64,000 nt of DNA from Oscillatoriales cyanobacterium M59_W2019_021 (GTDB lineage: Bacteria; Cyanobacteriota; Cyanobacteriia; Cyanobacteriales; Geitlerinemataceae): contig DVED01000149.1 in the NCBI GenBank assembly GCA_015295945.1, positions 31,909-95,908 of the forward strand, read 5' to 3'. Every line of letters begins with the position of its first letter. Position 1 is the stretch's first letter. Shown here piece after piece: positions 34,950-44,025 of the stretch. The translations under genes and the position numbers were made by a program. The notes beneath the pieces were generated by a model. That model was given only the letters and a program-made list of their open reading frames with translations. It made no database searches and was not told where the DNA came from.

Positions 34950-37900
34950 ATGTCTTTCGTCGGATTACACATTCACAGCGACTATAGTTTACTCGATGGG
35001 GCGAGCCAACTTCCGCCACTGATCGATCGGGCTTTAGAATTAGGAATGCCGGCGATTGCCCTAACCGACCACGGAGTCATGTATGGTGCGGTGGAACTGA
35101 TTAAGGTTTGTCGCGATCGGGGAATCAAACCGATTATCGGCAACGAAATGTACGTGATTAACGGCGATATTACCAAGAATGAACGCCGTCCTCGCTATCA
35201 CCAAGTTGTCCTGGCAAAAAATACCCAAGGTTATAAAAACTTAGTAAAATTAACCTCTATTTCTCATCTTGAAGGATTTCAAGGTAAAGGGATTTTTGCA
35301 CGCCCTTGTATTAATAAAGATTTACTGGCACAATATCACGAAGGATTGATCGTTACCAGTGCTTGCTTGGGGGGAGAAGTTCCCCAAGCCATTCTCAAAA
35401 GACGTCCCGATGCCGCGCGAAAAGTGGCGCAGTGGTATAAGGATACTTTTGGCGAAGATTACTACTTGGAAATTCAGGATCACGGTTCTCCAGAAGATCG
35501 GATTGTCAATGTCGAAATCGTTAAAATTGCCAGAGAATTAGGCATTAAAATTATCGCCACTAACGATTCTCATTATATTTCCTGTAACGATGTCGAAGCG
35601 CACGATGCCTTGCTTTGCATCCAAACCGGGAAGCTGGTGACGGAAGACAAACGACTGCGTTATAGCGGGACGGAATATTTAAAGTCTGCCGAAGAAATGG
35701 CGCAACTTTTTCGCGACCATCTAGACGACGATACCATTCGAGAAGCGATCGCCAATACCCTAGAAGTTGCCGATAAAGTTCAAGGGTATAATATTTTTGG
35801 GGAAACCCGCATTCCCAACTTTCCCATTCCCTCGGGTTATACTGCCGATACTTATGTCGAAGAACTGGCTTGGAAAGGATTGTTAGAACGGCTGAACGCT
35901 CGATCGCGATCGGAACTCAAACCCGAATATAAAGAACGGCTGGAATACGAGTTAAAAATAATCCAGCAGATGGGATTTTCCACCTACTTTCTCGTCGTAT
36001 GGGATTATATCAAATTCGCACGCGATCGCGGAATTCCCGTCGGTCCAGGACGCGGTTCGGCAGCGGGATCTTTGGTTGCCTATACGTTACGAATTACCAA
36101 CATCGATCCCGTTCACCATGGCTTACTCTTCGAGCGATTTCTCAATCCCGAACGCAAATCAATGCCGGATATCGACACCGACTTTTGCATCGAACGCCGA
36201 GATGAAGTGATCGACTACGTAACCCAAAAGTATGGCAAAGATCGGGTCGCGCAAATTATCACCTTCAACCGCATGACCTCCAAGGCGGTATTAAAAGATG
36301 TCGGTCGAGTTTTGGACATTCCCTACAAACAAGCTGATCGCATGGCGAAATGGATTCCGGTTTCTCGGGGTAAGCCGGAAAAATTGAAAGTGATGATTTC
36401 CGACGAAACCCCCGCACCGGAATTTAAAGAAGCTTACGATAGCGATCCGATCGTCCGCCGTTGGGTAGACATGGCAATTCGCATTGAAGGAACGAACAAA
36501 TCCTCGGGAGTTCATGCGGCGGGGGTGGTCATTTCTGCCGATCCCCTCGATGAAATCGTTCCCCTGCAATTGAACAAAGAAGGCGGCGTCACCACTCAGT
36601 ATTCTATGGAAGAGTTAGAGTCCTTGGGAATGCTGAAGATGGACTTTTTGGGTCTGAAGAACTTGACGATGATCCAGAAGACGATCGATCTGATCAAGGA
36701 GACTCGAAATTTAGAGATCGATCCCGATCGATTGCCGATCGAAGAACGCAAAGCACAGGCGATTTTTGCCCGCAGCGAGAACCCCAAAATGCCGAAAGAT
36801 ATTCAAAATACCTACCAAATTTTATCGGCAGGTCAGTTGGCGGGGATTTTTCAGTTGGAATCGTCGGGAATGCGCCAAGTGGTGCGAGATCTCAAACCGT
36901 CGAGTATCGAAGATATTTCCTCAATTTTGGCGCTCTATCGTCCCGGACCTCTGGATGCGGGTCTGATTCCCCAGTTTATCAACCGCAAACACGGTCGAGA
37001 AGCCATCGAATTTCAGCATTCTTTGTTGGAACCCATTTTGCAAGAAACCTACGCCGTCATGGTCTATCAAGAGCAGATTATGAAAATCGCTCAGGAATTG
37101 GCGGGTTATACCCTCGGCGAAGCGGATTTGCTGCGGCGGGCTATGGGGAAAAAGAAAATTGCGGAAATGCAGAAGCAGCAGGAAATTTTTATCGATGGTG
37201 CGACCAAAAATGGGGTGAAAAAAGCCCTGGCTGAAGAATTATTCGCGCAAATGCTCAAGTTTGCGGAATATTGCTTCAATAAATCCCACTCCATGGCATA
37301 CGGATACGTCACCTATCAAACCGCATATTTGAAGGCAAATTATCCCGTGGAGTACATGGCAGCATTGCTGACTGCCAATAGCGGTACGCAAGATAAAGTG
37401 CAGAAATATATCGCCACCTGCACGAATATGAATATCCAAATTGACCCGCCGGATATCAATCGTTCGGGAGTGGATTTTACGCCAGTCGATCGCAAAATTT
37501 TGTTTGGATTGTCGGCAGTGAGAAATATCGGTCAAGGGGCGATCGAATGTATTTTAGCAGCGCGAGAAAAAGATGGAGAATTTAAATCTCTGGCAGATCT
37601 GTGCGATCGCGTTGATTTGCGAACGGTTAATCGTCGAGCCTTGGAAGCCTTAATTAAATGCGGTGCGTTAGATAAAATCGAACCCAATCGCCATCAATTG
37701 ATGGAAGATTTAGAATTGGTGATGGACTGGGCGCAATCTCGTGCCAAAGATAAAGCTTCGGGTCAGGGGAATTTATTCGATTTGATGGGAGAAGAACAAA
37801 AAACTCCGGAAAAAGGCGGGTTTGAGTCGGCTCCGAAAGCGAAACCCGTCCCTGATTATCCGGCAATGGAAAAGTTGAAGCTGGAGAAAGAATTGCTGGG

Positions 37901-38501
37901 ATTCTACGTTTCCGAGCATCCGTTACAGCAGATTCAACAATCGGCAAAATTAATCGCACCCGTAGATTTGAACGATTTAGAAGATCGTCCCGATGGCAGT
38001 TTGGTGAGTGCTGTAGTCATGCTTAGTGCGGTGAAGTTAATTCTGACGAAAAAGGGCGATCGCATGGCGATTTTGCAATTGGAAGATTTGACGGGACAAG
38101 TGGAAGCGGTGGTGTTTCCCAAGGTGTACGAACGGGTGCAGTCGTTGATTCAACCGGATGCGCGATTAATCGTATGGGGAAAGGTCGATCGCCGCGACGA
38201 ACAGCCCCAACTGGCGATCGAAGATGCCGAAGCCATCGAACAAGTGCATATGGTGATGGTGGAACTAACGCCGCAACAAGCCAGTACGGTGGAAGAGCGC
38301 TATCGCCTCAAAGAAGTGCTGCAAAAGCAGATTAAAGACCCAAAATCGTCAAAAATCCCGGTTGTCGGCATCGTCAACGGCGGACAAAAACGCCACGTCG
38401 TCCGCTTTGGCGACCAATTCCGCGTCCCCGATTACACCAATACGGTGAACGCTTTGAACTACGCTGGATTCCGCGCCGAAGCGAAACCTTTGCTGGCGTA
38501 A
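34950..38501 (+). CDS. dnaE: DNA polymerase III alpha subunit, unsplit and intein-free
   Basis: 1183 residues in one frame. It has a PHP domain ([30 protein letters not shown]), the polymerase active site with D407 and D409 ([19 protein letters not shown]) plus [16 protein letters not shown], finger and thumb regions, a tandem helix-hairpin-helix ([19 protein letters not shown]) and an OB fold ([20 protein letters not shown]). It is the replicative polymerase. In most cyanobacteria this gene is split by a trans-splicing intein; here the junction [12 protein letters not shown] falls at Tyr774/Cys775, uninterrupted. That matches the 774-residue N-extein I recall for the Synechocystis protein. 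Length equals the two exteins combined. Confidence 0.97.
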   Translation: MSFVGLHIHSDYSLLDGASQLPPLIDRALELGMPAIALTDHGVMYGAVELIKVCRDRGIKPIIGNEMYVINGDITKNERRPRYHQVVLAKNTQGYKNLVKLTSISHLEGFQGKGIFARPCINKDLLAQYHEGLIVTSACLGGEVPQAILKRRPDAARKVAQWYKDTFGEDYYLEIQDHGSPEDRIVNVEIVKIARELGIKIIATNDSHYISCNDVEAHDALLCIQTGKLVTEDKRLRYSGTEYLKSAEEMAQLFRDHLDDDTIREAIANTLEVADKVQGYNIFGETRIPNFPIPSGYTADTYVEELAWKGLLERLNARSRSELKPEYKERLEYELKIIQQMGFSTYFLVVWDYIKFARDRGIPVGPGRGSAAGSLVAYTLRITNIDPVHHGLLFERFLNPERKSMPDIDTDFCIERRDEVIDYVTQKYGKDRVAQIITFNRMTSKAVLKDVGRVLDIPYKQADRMAKWIPVSRGKPEKLKVMISDETPAPEFKEAYDSDPIVRRWVDMAIRIEGTNKSSGVHAAGVVISADPLDEIVPLQLNKEGGVTTQYSMEELESLGMLKMDFLGLKNLTMIQKTIDLIKETRNLEIDPDRLPIEERKAQAIFARSENPKMPKDIQNTYQILSAGQLAGIFQLESSGMRQVVRDLKPSSIEDISSILALYRPGPLDAGLIPQFINRKHGREAIEFQHSLLEPILQETYAVMVYQEQIMKIAQELAGYTLGEADLLRRAMGKKKIAEMQKQQEIFIDGATKNGVKKALAEELFAQMLKFAEYCFNKSHSMAYGYVTYQTAYLKANYPVEYMAALLTANSGTQDKVQKYIATCTNMNIQIDPPDINRSGVDFTPVDRKILFGLSAVRNIGQGAIECILAAREKDGEFKSLADLCDRVDLRTVNRRALEALIKCGALDKIEPNRHQLMEDLELVMDWAQSRAKDKASGQGNLFDLMGEEQKTPEKGGFESAPKAKPVPDYPAMEKLKLEKELLGFYVSEHPLQQIQQSAKLIAPVDLNDLEDRPDGSLVSAVVMLSAVKLILTKKGDRMAILQLEDLTGQVEAVVFPKVYERVQSLIQPDARLIVWGKVDRRDEQPQLAIEDAEAIEQVHMVMVELTPQQASTVEERYRLKEVLQKQIKDPKSSKIPVVGIVNGGQKRHVVRFGDQFRVPDYTNTVNALNYAGFRAEAKPLLA

Positions 38502-38782
38502 CGAGAAAATTGGTGACGCGACATCGCACTTCGATCGATTTCAGTGTCAGTTAATTGAGAATGGTATCATTTAGGTAACGAGTTTACAGGGTTTTAGCGA
38601 TGTGCTATACTTCGTTTTATAGCTACCGCTTTAAAAACTTATCGTACGTAAATCTATTTGAGAAAGAACGAAGGGGAAGCCAATCAACTAAATCCTCATC
38701 AAATTCTCATATCAGCATCTGGTGGCTTTCAGAATCGAATGTCATTTTAGATACAGACAAATCAATCGATGGGGAAATTCTT

Positions 38783-38971
38783 ATGAAACGCCAATTCTTC
38801 AACCAACTGACCGCGATCGCCGCTAGTGCCAGTCTCGCCTTTTTGGGAGGAGCAACGATCGCTAACTCTGCCAATGCCGCCACGCTTACCGACGGCAACG
38901 CCACTCAAACTCAAATGATGTGCCATCCCAACCAAGGCGATCCCATCGGCAGACAGTGCCAATCTCGATAA
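38783..38971 (+). CDS. Small secreted peptide with signal sequence
   Basis: 62 residues from the ATG at 38783 (a longer frame from 38600 is open but shows no further protein-like sequence). The N-terminus is a textbook Sec signal: basic MKRQ, hydrophobic AIAASASLAFLGGATIA and a cleavage site ANSANA|A. The mature peptide would be only about 30 residues (TLTDGNATQTQMMCHPNQGD...), with two cysteines that could form a disulfide. No family recognised. It converges on nrtS with 2 bp between the stop codons. Supported mainly by the convincing signal peptide. Confidence 0.6.
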   Translation: MKRQFFNQLTAIAASASLAFLGGATIANSANAATLTDGNATQTQMMCHPNQGDPIGRQCQSR

Positions 38972-38973
38972 TT

Positions 38974-39255
38974 TTAAGAACGGCGCGATCGACTGGTAAA
39001 CTGACCGTGCATATTCACGACATAGGGAACAAAATAGGTCAAAACTCCCGAAATCCACCGATCGCGCGTCATCTTTCGATTTAAGAATTCCGCTCCGTGG
39101 TTAATCGCAAATAACAAAGATCCCACGACTATAGCAACTTTCAGTGCCGACGGCACGAACTCCGGATCGGACAAACTTACAAGATAACTTTTAGCTTTCT
39201 TCATATCGCAAACATGGGTTTCTCTAAAATGGGTAACGCGCTCCTCGTTATCCAT
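38974..39255 (-). CDS. nrtS: NrtS-type small membrane protein (nitrate/nitrite transport)
   Basis: 93 residues from the ATG at 39255; an internal ATG at 39204 (MKKAKSYLVSLSDPEFVPSA) would give 76 residues and is an equally plausible start. Two hydrophobic segments are visible (ALKVAIVVGSLLFAINHGAE; WISGVLTYFVPYVVNMHGQF) with RKMTRDRW between them, matching the NrtS family, shown in a marine Synechococcus to allow low-affinity nitrate and nitrite uptake. It starts 23 bp after the holB stop codon and is probably in the same transcript, an unexpected neighbour. No NtcA box could be placed directly upstream, where holB coding sequence lies. Confidence 0.85.
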   Translation of the reverse strand: MDNEERVTHFRETHVCDMKKAKSYLVSLSDPEFVPSALKVAIVVGSLLFAINHGAEFLNRKMTRDRWISGVLTYFVPYVVNMHGQFTSRSRRS

Positions 39256-39278
39256 TTTTTTTGTTTTCTTGTAATAAG

Positions 39279-40205
39279 TTATAAAACAGCCTCCATTAAC
39301 ATGACTTCCCAAACCAATCGCGGTTGCACGTAACTGCGAAGATAGTGGCGTGCATTTTCGAGAGATTGCAGCGGCGATACGCGAATACTTCCCTGGAGAA
39401 ACTGTTGCCAGTAAATCTGTTGTAAGTAATCTAGTAACCACAGTTGATCGGGGATATCTAAAGTCGAGCTAATTTCTCGTGCTAACATCATTGCTTCTGA
39501 GATCGATCGGGGCAATTGCGTCACTTTCGATAATAATTCTGGGGGAATATTTTCTAATTGCTTCCAAGCGGCGATCGCCGCTCCCGGACTACCTTGCGCT
39601 GCGGATAAAATCGTTCGATCGTGCAAAATTTCTTCGTATCCCGTTTGTCGTAAAACTCGTTCCATATCTTCAGAACAAAGACGATAAAAGGGAATGCGCT
39701 GGCAGCGAGAAACGAGAGTTTGCAACAGCGATTCCACCGAAGGTGCGAGTAAAATTAGTGTCGCGCGTCCCGGTTCTTCTAAGGTTTTAAGCAATCCATT
39801 TGCTGCCGATTCTCCCATGGTTTCTGCACCTTCTAGGACGATCGCGCTGCGAGGTGCTTCCAACGGCGGACGACTGAGAAATCGGGTAATATTGCGAATT
39901 TGCTCTAACCGAATTTGCGGTGCAAATTTGCGTTTTAACCCCGCTTCTTCAGCTTCTTTTGGAGAATAAATTTTGCCATTGTAAGAGTAGCTAGGTTCGA
40001 CCCACAGAAAATCGGGATGGTTATTGAGATCGTGACGATCGCGGTCTCCTGCTAACAACAAGCGAACGAAATATCGAGCGGCGATCGATCTCCCAATACC
40101 ATCGGGTCCGGCAAACAAATAGGCAGGAGCAACTCGATTTTTAGCGATCGCAGCTTTTAAGAGGGCGATCGCCGTTGGTTGTCCGATCGGTGGATCGTTA
40201 CCCAT
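39279..40205 (-). CDS. holB: DNA polymerase III delta' subunit
   Basis: 308 residues. The AAA+ fold is shown by PTAIALLKAAIAKNRVAPAY, LFAGPDGIGRSIAARYF (degenerate Walker A), SAIVLEGAETMGESAANGLL, LKTLEEPGRATLILLAPS and LVSRCQRIPFYRL, the sensor/SRC-type finger of clamp-loader subunits. The loss of the consensus Walker A fits delta', which does not hydrolyse ATP. It belongs to the complex that loads the sliding clamp used by DnaE. Its ATG directly follows the stop codon of the alpha/beta-hydrolase gene with no gap, and nrtS follows. Confidence 0.9.
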   Translation of the reverse strand: MGNDPPIGQPTAIALLKAAIAKNRVAPAYLFAGPDGIGRSIAARYFVRLLLAGDRDRHDLNNHPDFLWVEPSYSYNGKIYSPKEAEEAGLKRKFAPQIRLEQIRNITRFLSRPPLEAPRSAIVLEGAETMGESAANGLLKTLEEPGRATLILLAPSVESLLQTLVSRCQRIPFYRLCSEDMERVLRQTGYEEILHDRTILSAAQGSPGAAIAAWKQLENIPPELLSKVTQLPRSISEAMMLAREISSTLDIPDQLWLLDYLQQIYWQQFLQGSIRVSPLQSLENARHYLRSYVQPRLVWEVMLMEAVL

Positions 40206-41090
40206 TTATCGATTCCGAACAAACGGTGAAATAACTTTAACAAATTCGGCGGTTGCTTCGTACGGCATGACATTGCGACCGGGAGCGATCGCCCCATCGC
40301 AATTGGATAAATTGTTGCGGTAATCACTCAACCGTTGTTCGGCAGTATCGGTTTTCCCAGTCTTGCTAATTCCCGAAGCTTTTTCGCCAAACACTGCAAA
40401 AATAGGTGGCTTTAAATTTGCCAAATCTTCTCGATAATTTTTGCGCCAAAATCCGGCTAAAAATGAGAAAACAGCGTAACGACTGGCTAAATTACGAGAC
40501 CCTTCATCTAACATTTTCAACCATTGGGCATCTACATCGTTCTCATCGCCGAACAGTTGCCGAATCGAGAACGATCGCACGAACTTTTCTCGTCGAGCAT
40601 AACGGTAAAAGAGATTACCTAAAGGGGAATCGAATAACAAATTCCAACTTAATTTTTGTTGCAATGGATTCCCCGCTTCTGTCATTAACGACCAAGACGG
40701 CGGTCCGGATAAGACTACACCTTTTACGCGATCGGGTTCGAGATTTGCTAGGGCGATCGCCACGGGAAATAATGCCCCTTGGACAACTAAAATAACGGGT
40801 TTTTGAATGACCGTTTGGATAAAAAACTGTAACTGTTTTGCCCAATCTTCTGGGGAATAGGCAGCACGAGGCATGGCACTGTCACCGCATCCGAGCAAGT
40901 CGGGATTGTAGATGGGATTGCGATTGCCTGCCGCATACCACTCCTGGCAAAATCGCTGCCAAAACTTCCGAGACAATCCTACACCGATCGGGTGAATGGT
41001 TAATAAGGCGATCTCGGAATTATCGGGATGATGAACTTCATACGCACATCGATAATCTTGCCAAGTATAAAACTGAGTTTTGATCGTCAT
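40206..41090 (-). CDS. Alpha/beta-hydrolase-fold protein with Gln at the nucleophile elbow
   Basis: 294 residues from the ATG at 41090 (an ATG six codons upstream at 41108 is also possible). The fold is visible in LLTIHPIGVGLSRKFWQRFC, YNPDLLGCGDSAMPRAAYSP, DWAKQLQFFIQTVIQKPVIL and the nucleophile elbow VVQGALFPVAIALANLEPDR. In active hydrolases the elbow is G-x-S-x-G; here the serine position is Gln (V-Q-G), so classical ester hydrolysis is unlikely unless another residue acts. The C-terminus (PPIFAVFGEK, APGRNVMPYEATAEFVKVI) is typical. It stands in the minus-strand run ending in holB and nrtS. Function unknown. Confidence 0.82.
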   Translation of the reverse strand: MTIKTQFYTWQDYRCAYEVHHPDNSEIALLTIHPIGVGLSRKFWQRFCQEWYAAGNRNPIYNPDLLGCGDSAMPRAAYSPEDWAKQLQFFIQTVIQKPVILVVQGALFPVAIALANLEPDRVKGVVLSGPPSWSLMTEAGNPLQQKLSWNLLFDSPLGNLFYRYARREKFVRSFSIRQLFGDENDVDAQWLKMLDEGSRNLASRYAVFSFLAGFWRKNYREDLANLKPPIFAVFGEKASGISKTGKTDTAEQRLSDYRNNLSNCDGAIAPGRNVMPYEATAEFVKVISPFVRNR

Positions 41091-41163
41091 AGGAATCGAT
41101 TCATACATAATTTTAATTCATACAGTAGGGGCGAATAGTATTCGCCCGAATTACACAAACTTT

Positions 41164-41994
41164 TCAAACATCCCGATCAAAAAAATACGGATGAAGGAAA
41201 GAATATCCCGCATTTTTCAGCTTTTGATTGGAGACATTGGCGTTGGTCGATCGACTGCTAGGTTGCGATTCATCCCAGACGATCGGTTGCAGATCGTGTT
41301 TCGATAATACCCGATCAATGAGTTCTCGACGAGTGCAACGATCGTCATCGACTAAGTTATAAATTCCCTGTAATTGATGCTGTCTGGCAAAGTCGATCGC
41401 CCGAACGATATCGTCGAGATGAATCCAATTACTTATCTCCGATCCCGCACCGGGAAGGGTCTTTCCTGCCGCACGACTAAAGATTTTTCGCAATTCGCGA
41501 TCGGGACCGTAAATGCCACCCAACCGAAAAATACAAACCTGTCGATCGCTCGTCGATGCTGATAATAAAACTCGTTCGGTTTGGGCTAAAATTTCTTCTT
41601 TCTCATTCTGAGGATGAATGGCTGCGGTTTCATCCACTTTTTGCCCTTGGCGATTGCCATAGATCGCATAGCTGCCCGTATAAATAATTTGCCGCAAACT
41701 CGAATTTTCGGGTAAAATAGAAATTAAAGCCTTCGCCGTTTCTAAGTAAGTTTCGCGATAAGAAGATTGACTCGCTCCCATACAGAGAAGCAACACCTCT
41801 CGATCGGCTAAGAGCTTTTGTAAACCAGGGCGATCGTTCCCTTTCAAAACCCTGGGAATTGCGCCAATGGCTTCGAGATTGGGTATCTTTTCTGGAGTGG
41901 TTGTCGTTGCTACCACGTCCAAGTTACAGTCTCGACTCCAATACCGTCCGACGGTTCGACCCACATACCCACACCCTAAAATTGCAACTTTCAT
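41164..41994 (-). CDS. SDR-family NAD(P)-dependent epimerase/dehydratase-like protein
   Basis: 276 residues. The Rossmann loop is MKVAILGCGYVGRTVGRYW, followed by FRLGGIYGPDRELRKIF and WIHLDDIVRAIDFARQHQLQ, the pattern of extended/atypical SDR enzymes (YeeZ-like). The active-site tyrosine may be in YTGSYAIYGNRQG, but the partner lysine of YxxxK is not in place, as in other atypical SDRs. Substrate unknown. The ATG overlaps the stop codon of the DUF1824 gene by 4 bp (ATGA), so the two are coupled; the hydrolase gene follows 73 bp later on the same strand. Confidence 0.85.
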   Translation of the reverse strand: MKVAILGCGYVGRTVGRYWSRDCNLDVVATTTTPEKIPNLEAIGAIPRVLKGNDRPGLQKLLADREVLLLCMGASQSSYRETYLETAKALISILPENSSLRQIIYTGSYAIYGNRQGQKVDETAAIHPQNEKEEILAQTERVLLSASTSDRQVCIFRLGGIYGPDRELRKIFSRAAGKTLPGAGSEISNWIHLDDIVRAIDFARQHQLQGIYNLVDDDRCTRRELIDRVLSKHDLQPIVWDESQPSSRSTNANVSNQKLKNAGYSFLHPYFFDRDV

Positions 41995-42461
41995 GTTTTA
42001 TCTTGAGTAAAATTGCTAAATAAATCTATCGGCAAATGACCGTACATTTCGTTAATGCCGTCAGAATTGGGTGACTGACACGACACTAAAACTCCGCGTT
42101 CTCGACCTTCGTAAGCGCTCATATACCGCAAGTCGATCGTGGGATTGAACTTAATATACACCGCACTGGCGATCGACTCGAGATCCCTAGGAGGTTCGTA
42201 TCCTAATGCCTGACAATACTCCCGTAATGCGGTTAACCCTTCCTCGGCATTTTTCGCACAAATCCCTAAAATTTGATATTCTGAATTTTGGGCAACTAAT
42301 TGAAGAGCTTGACGAAGGCGATCGTAAGAATAGAGTTCTGAATCGCTCTCCTTTATTGTTTCGATCGATCCACGATCTGCCGGTGAATCGTTTAATAAAC
42401 TATATCGTTTGAGAAGTTTTTTAGCTTCAGAAATGTTTAAAACTGGCAAGCTAGAAGTCAT
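41991..42461 (-). CDS. DUF1824 family protein
   Basis: 156 residues, soluble. LPVLNISEAKKLLKRYSLLN, YDRLRQALQLVAQNSEYQIL, GICAKNAEEGLTALREYCQA and VYIKFNPTIDLRYMSAYEGR are family-typical for DUF1824, small cyanobacterial and plastid-lineage proteins of unknown function. It is the first gene of the minus-strand run toward nrtS and is coupled to the SDR gene by a 4-bp overlap. Confidence 0.82.
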   Translation of the reverse strand: MTSSLPVLNISEAKKLLKRYSLLNDSPADRGSIETIKESDSELYSYDRLRQALQLVAQNSEYQILGICAKNAEEGLTALREYCQALGYEPPRDLESIASAVYIKFNPTIDLRYMSAYEGRERGVLVSCQSPNSDGINEMYGHLPIDLFSNFTQDKT

Positions 42462-42540
42462 TTAAATAAAATTTAAAAATTGTGTTATCATGATCGATGA
42501 TACTCAAATCTTAACACAACATCATTTGAGGCTTCAAGTC

Positions 42541-42942
42541 ATGCCAGAAAAAGTTCGCAAAACCGAAGAAGAGTGGAAACAGCAGCTAACCCCCGAACAG
42601 TTCCAAGTCACTCGAAAAAAAGGAACGGAACGCGCCTTTACCGGAGAATATCATAATAACAAAGCCAAAGGAACGTACAAATGTATCTGCTGTGGAACCG
42701 AGTTATTTTCTTCGGATACTAAATTTGATTCGGGGACGGGTTGGCCGAGTTTTTGGGCGCCGGTAAATCAAGAAAACGTGCGGGAAGAAAGCGATTTTAG
42801 CTTTTTTATGCGACGAACCGAAGTTTTGTGTGCGGTATGCGACGCTCATTTGGGTCACGTTTTTAACGACGGTCCGAAACCAACCGGACAGCGTTATTGC
42901 ATAAACTCAGCTGCCCTGAATTTTGAAAAAGCGCCTGAATAA
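42541..42942 (+). CDS. msrB: Peptide-methionine (R)-S-oxide reductase
   Basis: 133 residues from the ATG at 42541; an in-frame ATG at 42490 would add 17 residues unrelated to the family. It carries the MsrB landmarks: two zinc CxxC pairs ([28 protein letters not shown]), [14 protein letters not shown], and the catalytic cysteine in [13 protein letters not shown]. It reduces methionine-R-sulfoxide in proteins using thioredoxin. No other oxidative-stress gene is adjacent. The palindromic repeats at 42991-43193 lie directly downstream. Confidence 0.95.
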   Translation: MPEKVRKTEEEWKQQLTPEQFQVTRKKGTERAFTGEYHNNKAKGTYKCICCGTELFSSDTKFDSGTGWPSFWAPVNQENVREESDFSFFMRRTEVLCAVCDAHLGHVFNDGPKPTGQRYCINSAALNFEKAPE

Positions 42943-42990
42943 TCATGTGGGATCTCCTGTACTTGCAGTGATAACCCGCGCTTCTATTTT

Positions 42991-43068
42991 GTAGGGTGGG
43001 TTAGGCACGGGGATGATTTGTAGGAAAAGCCAATCCGTTTGAATCCGTGCCGGAACCCACCACCCGAC
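42991..43068. repeat. Palindromic MITE-like repeat (GTAGGGTGGG...)
   Basis: Imperfect inverted repeat whose left arm begins GTAGGGTGGGTTAGGCACGG and whose right arm ends CCGTGCC...AACCCACC...CCCGAC. It shares GTAGGGTGGG termini with the 1498-1561 element. It lies between msrB and chlM, with another palindrome 56 bp further on. Confidence 0.78.
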
Positions 43069-43123
43069 GTGGGTTGCACAATATACACATTTGCCCCACA
43101 GTGTTGGAAGAGCCATGAGTTGC

Positions 43124-43193
43124 TGTAGGGGTGGGTTTTGATGACAGATATTCAGCTTAGTCCAGTAAATTGTCGCGCTTACCCGCCCCTACA
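43124..43193. repeat. Palindromic repeat (TGTAGGGGTGGGT arms)
   Basis: TGTAGGGGTGGGT at 43124-43136 pairs with ACCCGCCCCTACA at 43181-43193 with one mismatch. It is the second palindrome in the msrB-chlM gap and ends 37 bp beyond the chlM stop codon. Confidence 0.75.
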
Positions 43194-43230
43194 ATCATTT
43201 CCCCTCACTTCTTCACGCGAATTTCGCGAA

Positions 43231-43914
43231 TTAGCGAACGGCTTCTAGCAAGCGAGAGAAGTAGAAGCGAGTGCTAGTCATCGCTTGACGCTTAATTGAA
43301 AACCCATTGTCTTGGAAAATTTTGACAATTTCGGCTTCCCGATGTTGGTACGCGCGAGTCGCTTTACTCGGTCCGGGGAAAAAATCGCCAATTTTCTTGA
43401 GAATGGTCAGTGCCAACGTTTTCGGAGCAAAGCTGAGAATCAACCGCGATTCGGCTAGCGATGCCAAATGACCGATCATTTCCGGCATTTTGTCGTCCGG
43501 GTAGTGAATCAGGACATCTAAGCAGACCACCGTGTGGTAACGACCGCTCAGCGATTCCAAATCCTGCACGGCGAAGGAGAGATTGGGGGCATCTCCCAAC
43601 ACGTCCCGAGCGCGACTTTGAGCCTCTCCCACCATTTTCTCGGAAATATCGCTCCCAAACACCTTCGCGCCACTTTGCGCCAGGGGAATGCTCAAGCTGC
43701 CGACTCCGCATCCCGCATCGCAAATCGATAACTCGGCTAAGTTGCCATCGGCTTGCAGCCAACTCAGTACGGTATCTACGGTTTGTTGGTGTCCCTGGCG
43801 GATATCGAGTTGAACTTTGTTGACTTCGCCGTCGCCGTAGATGCGCCGCCAGCGATCGAACCCGGTGGCATTAAAATATTCTTGAACTATGGTTTTATCG
43901 TCAGTCGCGCTCAT
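43231..43914 (-). CDS. chlM: Magnesium-protoporphyrin IX O-methyltransferase
   Basis: 227 residues. The N-terminus (VQEYFNATGFDRWRRIYGDG) and the SAM-binding motif LSICDAGCGVGSLSIPLAQS are those of ChlM/BchM; LDVLIHYPDDKMPEMIGHLA and YQHREAEIVKIFQDNGFSIK follow. The enzyme methylates Mg-protoporphyrin IX before the cyclase step, using S-adenosylmethionine, at the membrane. AcsF, the next enzyme of the pathway, starts about 1.9 kb away on the other strand, with a kinase gene between. The ATG lies at 43914. Confidence 0.95.
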   Translation of the reverse strand: MSATDDKTIVQEYFNATGFDRWRRIYGDGEVNKVQLDIRQGHQQTVDTVLSWLQADGNLAELSICDAGCGVGSLSIPLAQSGAKVFGSDISEKMVGEAQSRARDVLGDAPNLSFAVQDLESLSGRYHTVVCLDVLIHYPDDKMPEMIGHLASLAESRLILSFAPKTLALTILKKIGDFFPGPSKATRAYQHREAEIVKIFQDNGFSIKRQAMTSTRFYFSRLLEAVR

Positions 43915-44025
43915 AAATGTGGGTTGTTAAAACGATCTTCAAGGATTGTAGACTACCGCGTGCGGATTTAATTGGACATGGGGACGGGGGACTGTTCCCG
44001 GTGAGGGGGTAATCGGTTATTGTTG

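Noticed and set aside
37257..37280. Split intein or intein remnant in dnaE
   Set aside because: The junction codons are continuous and no intein motifs occur anywhere in the frame.
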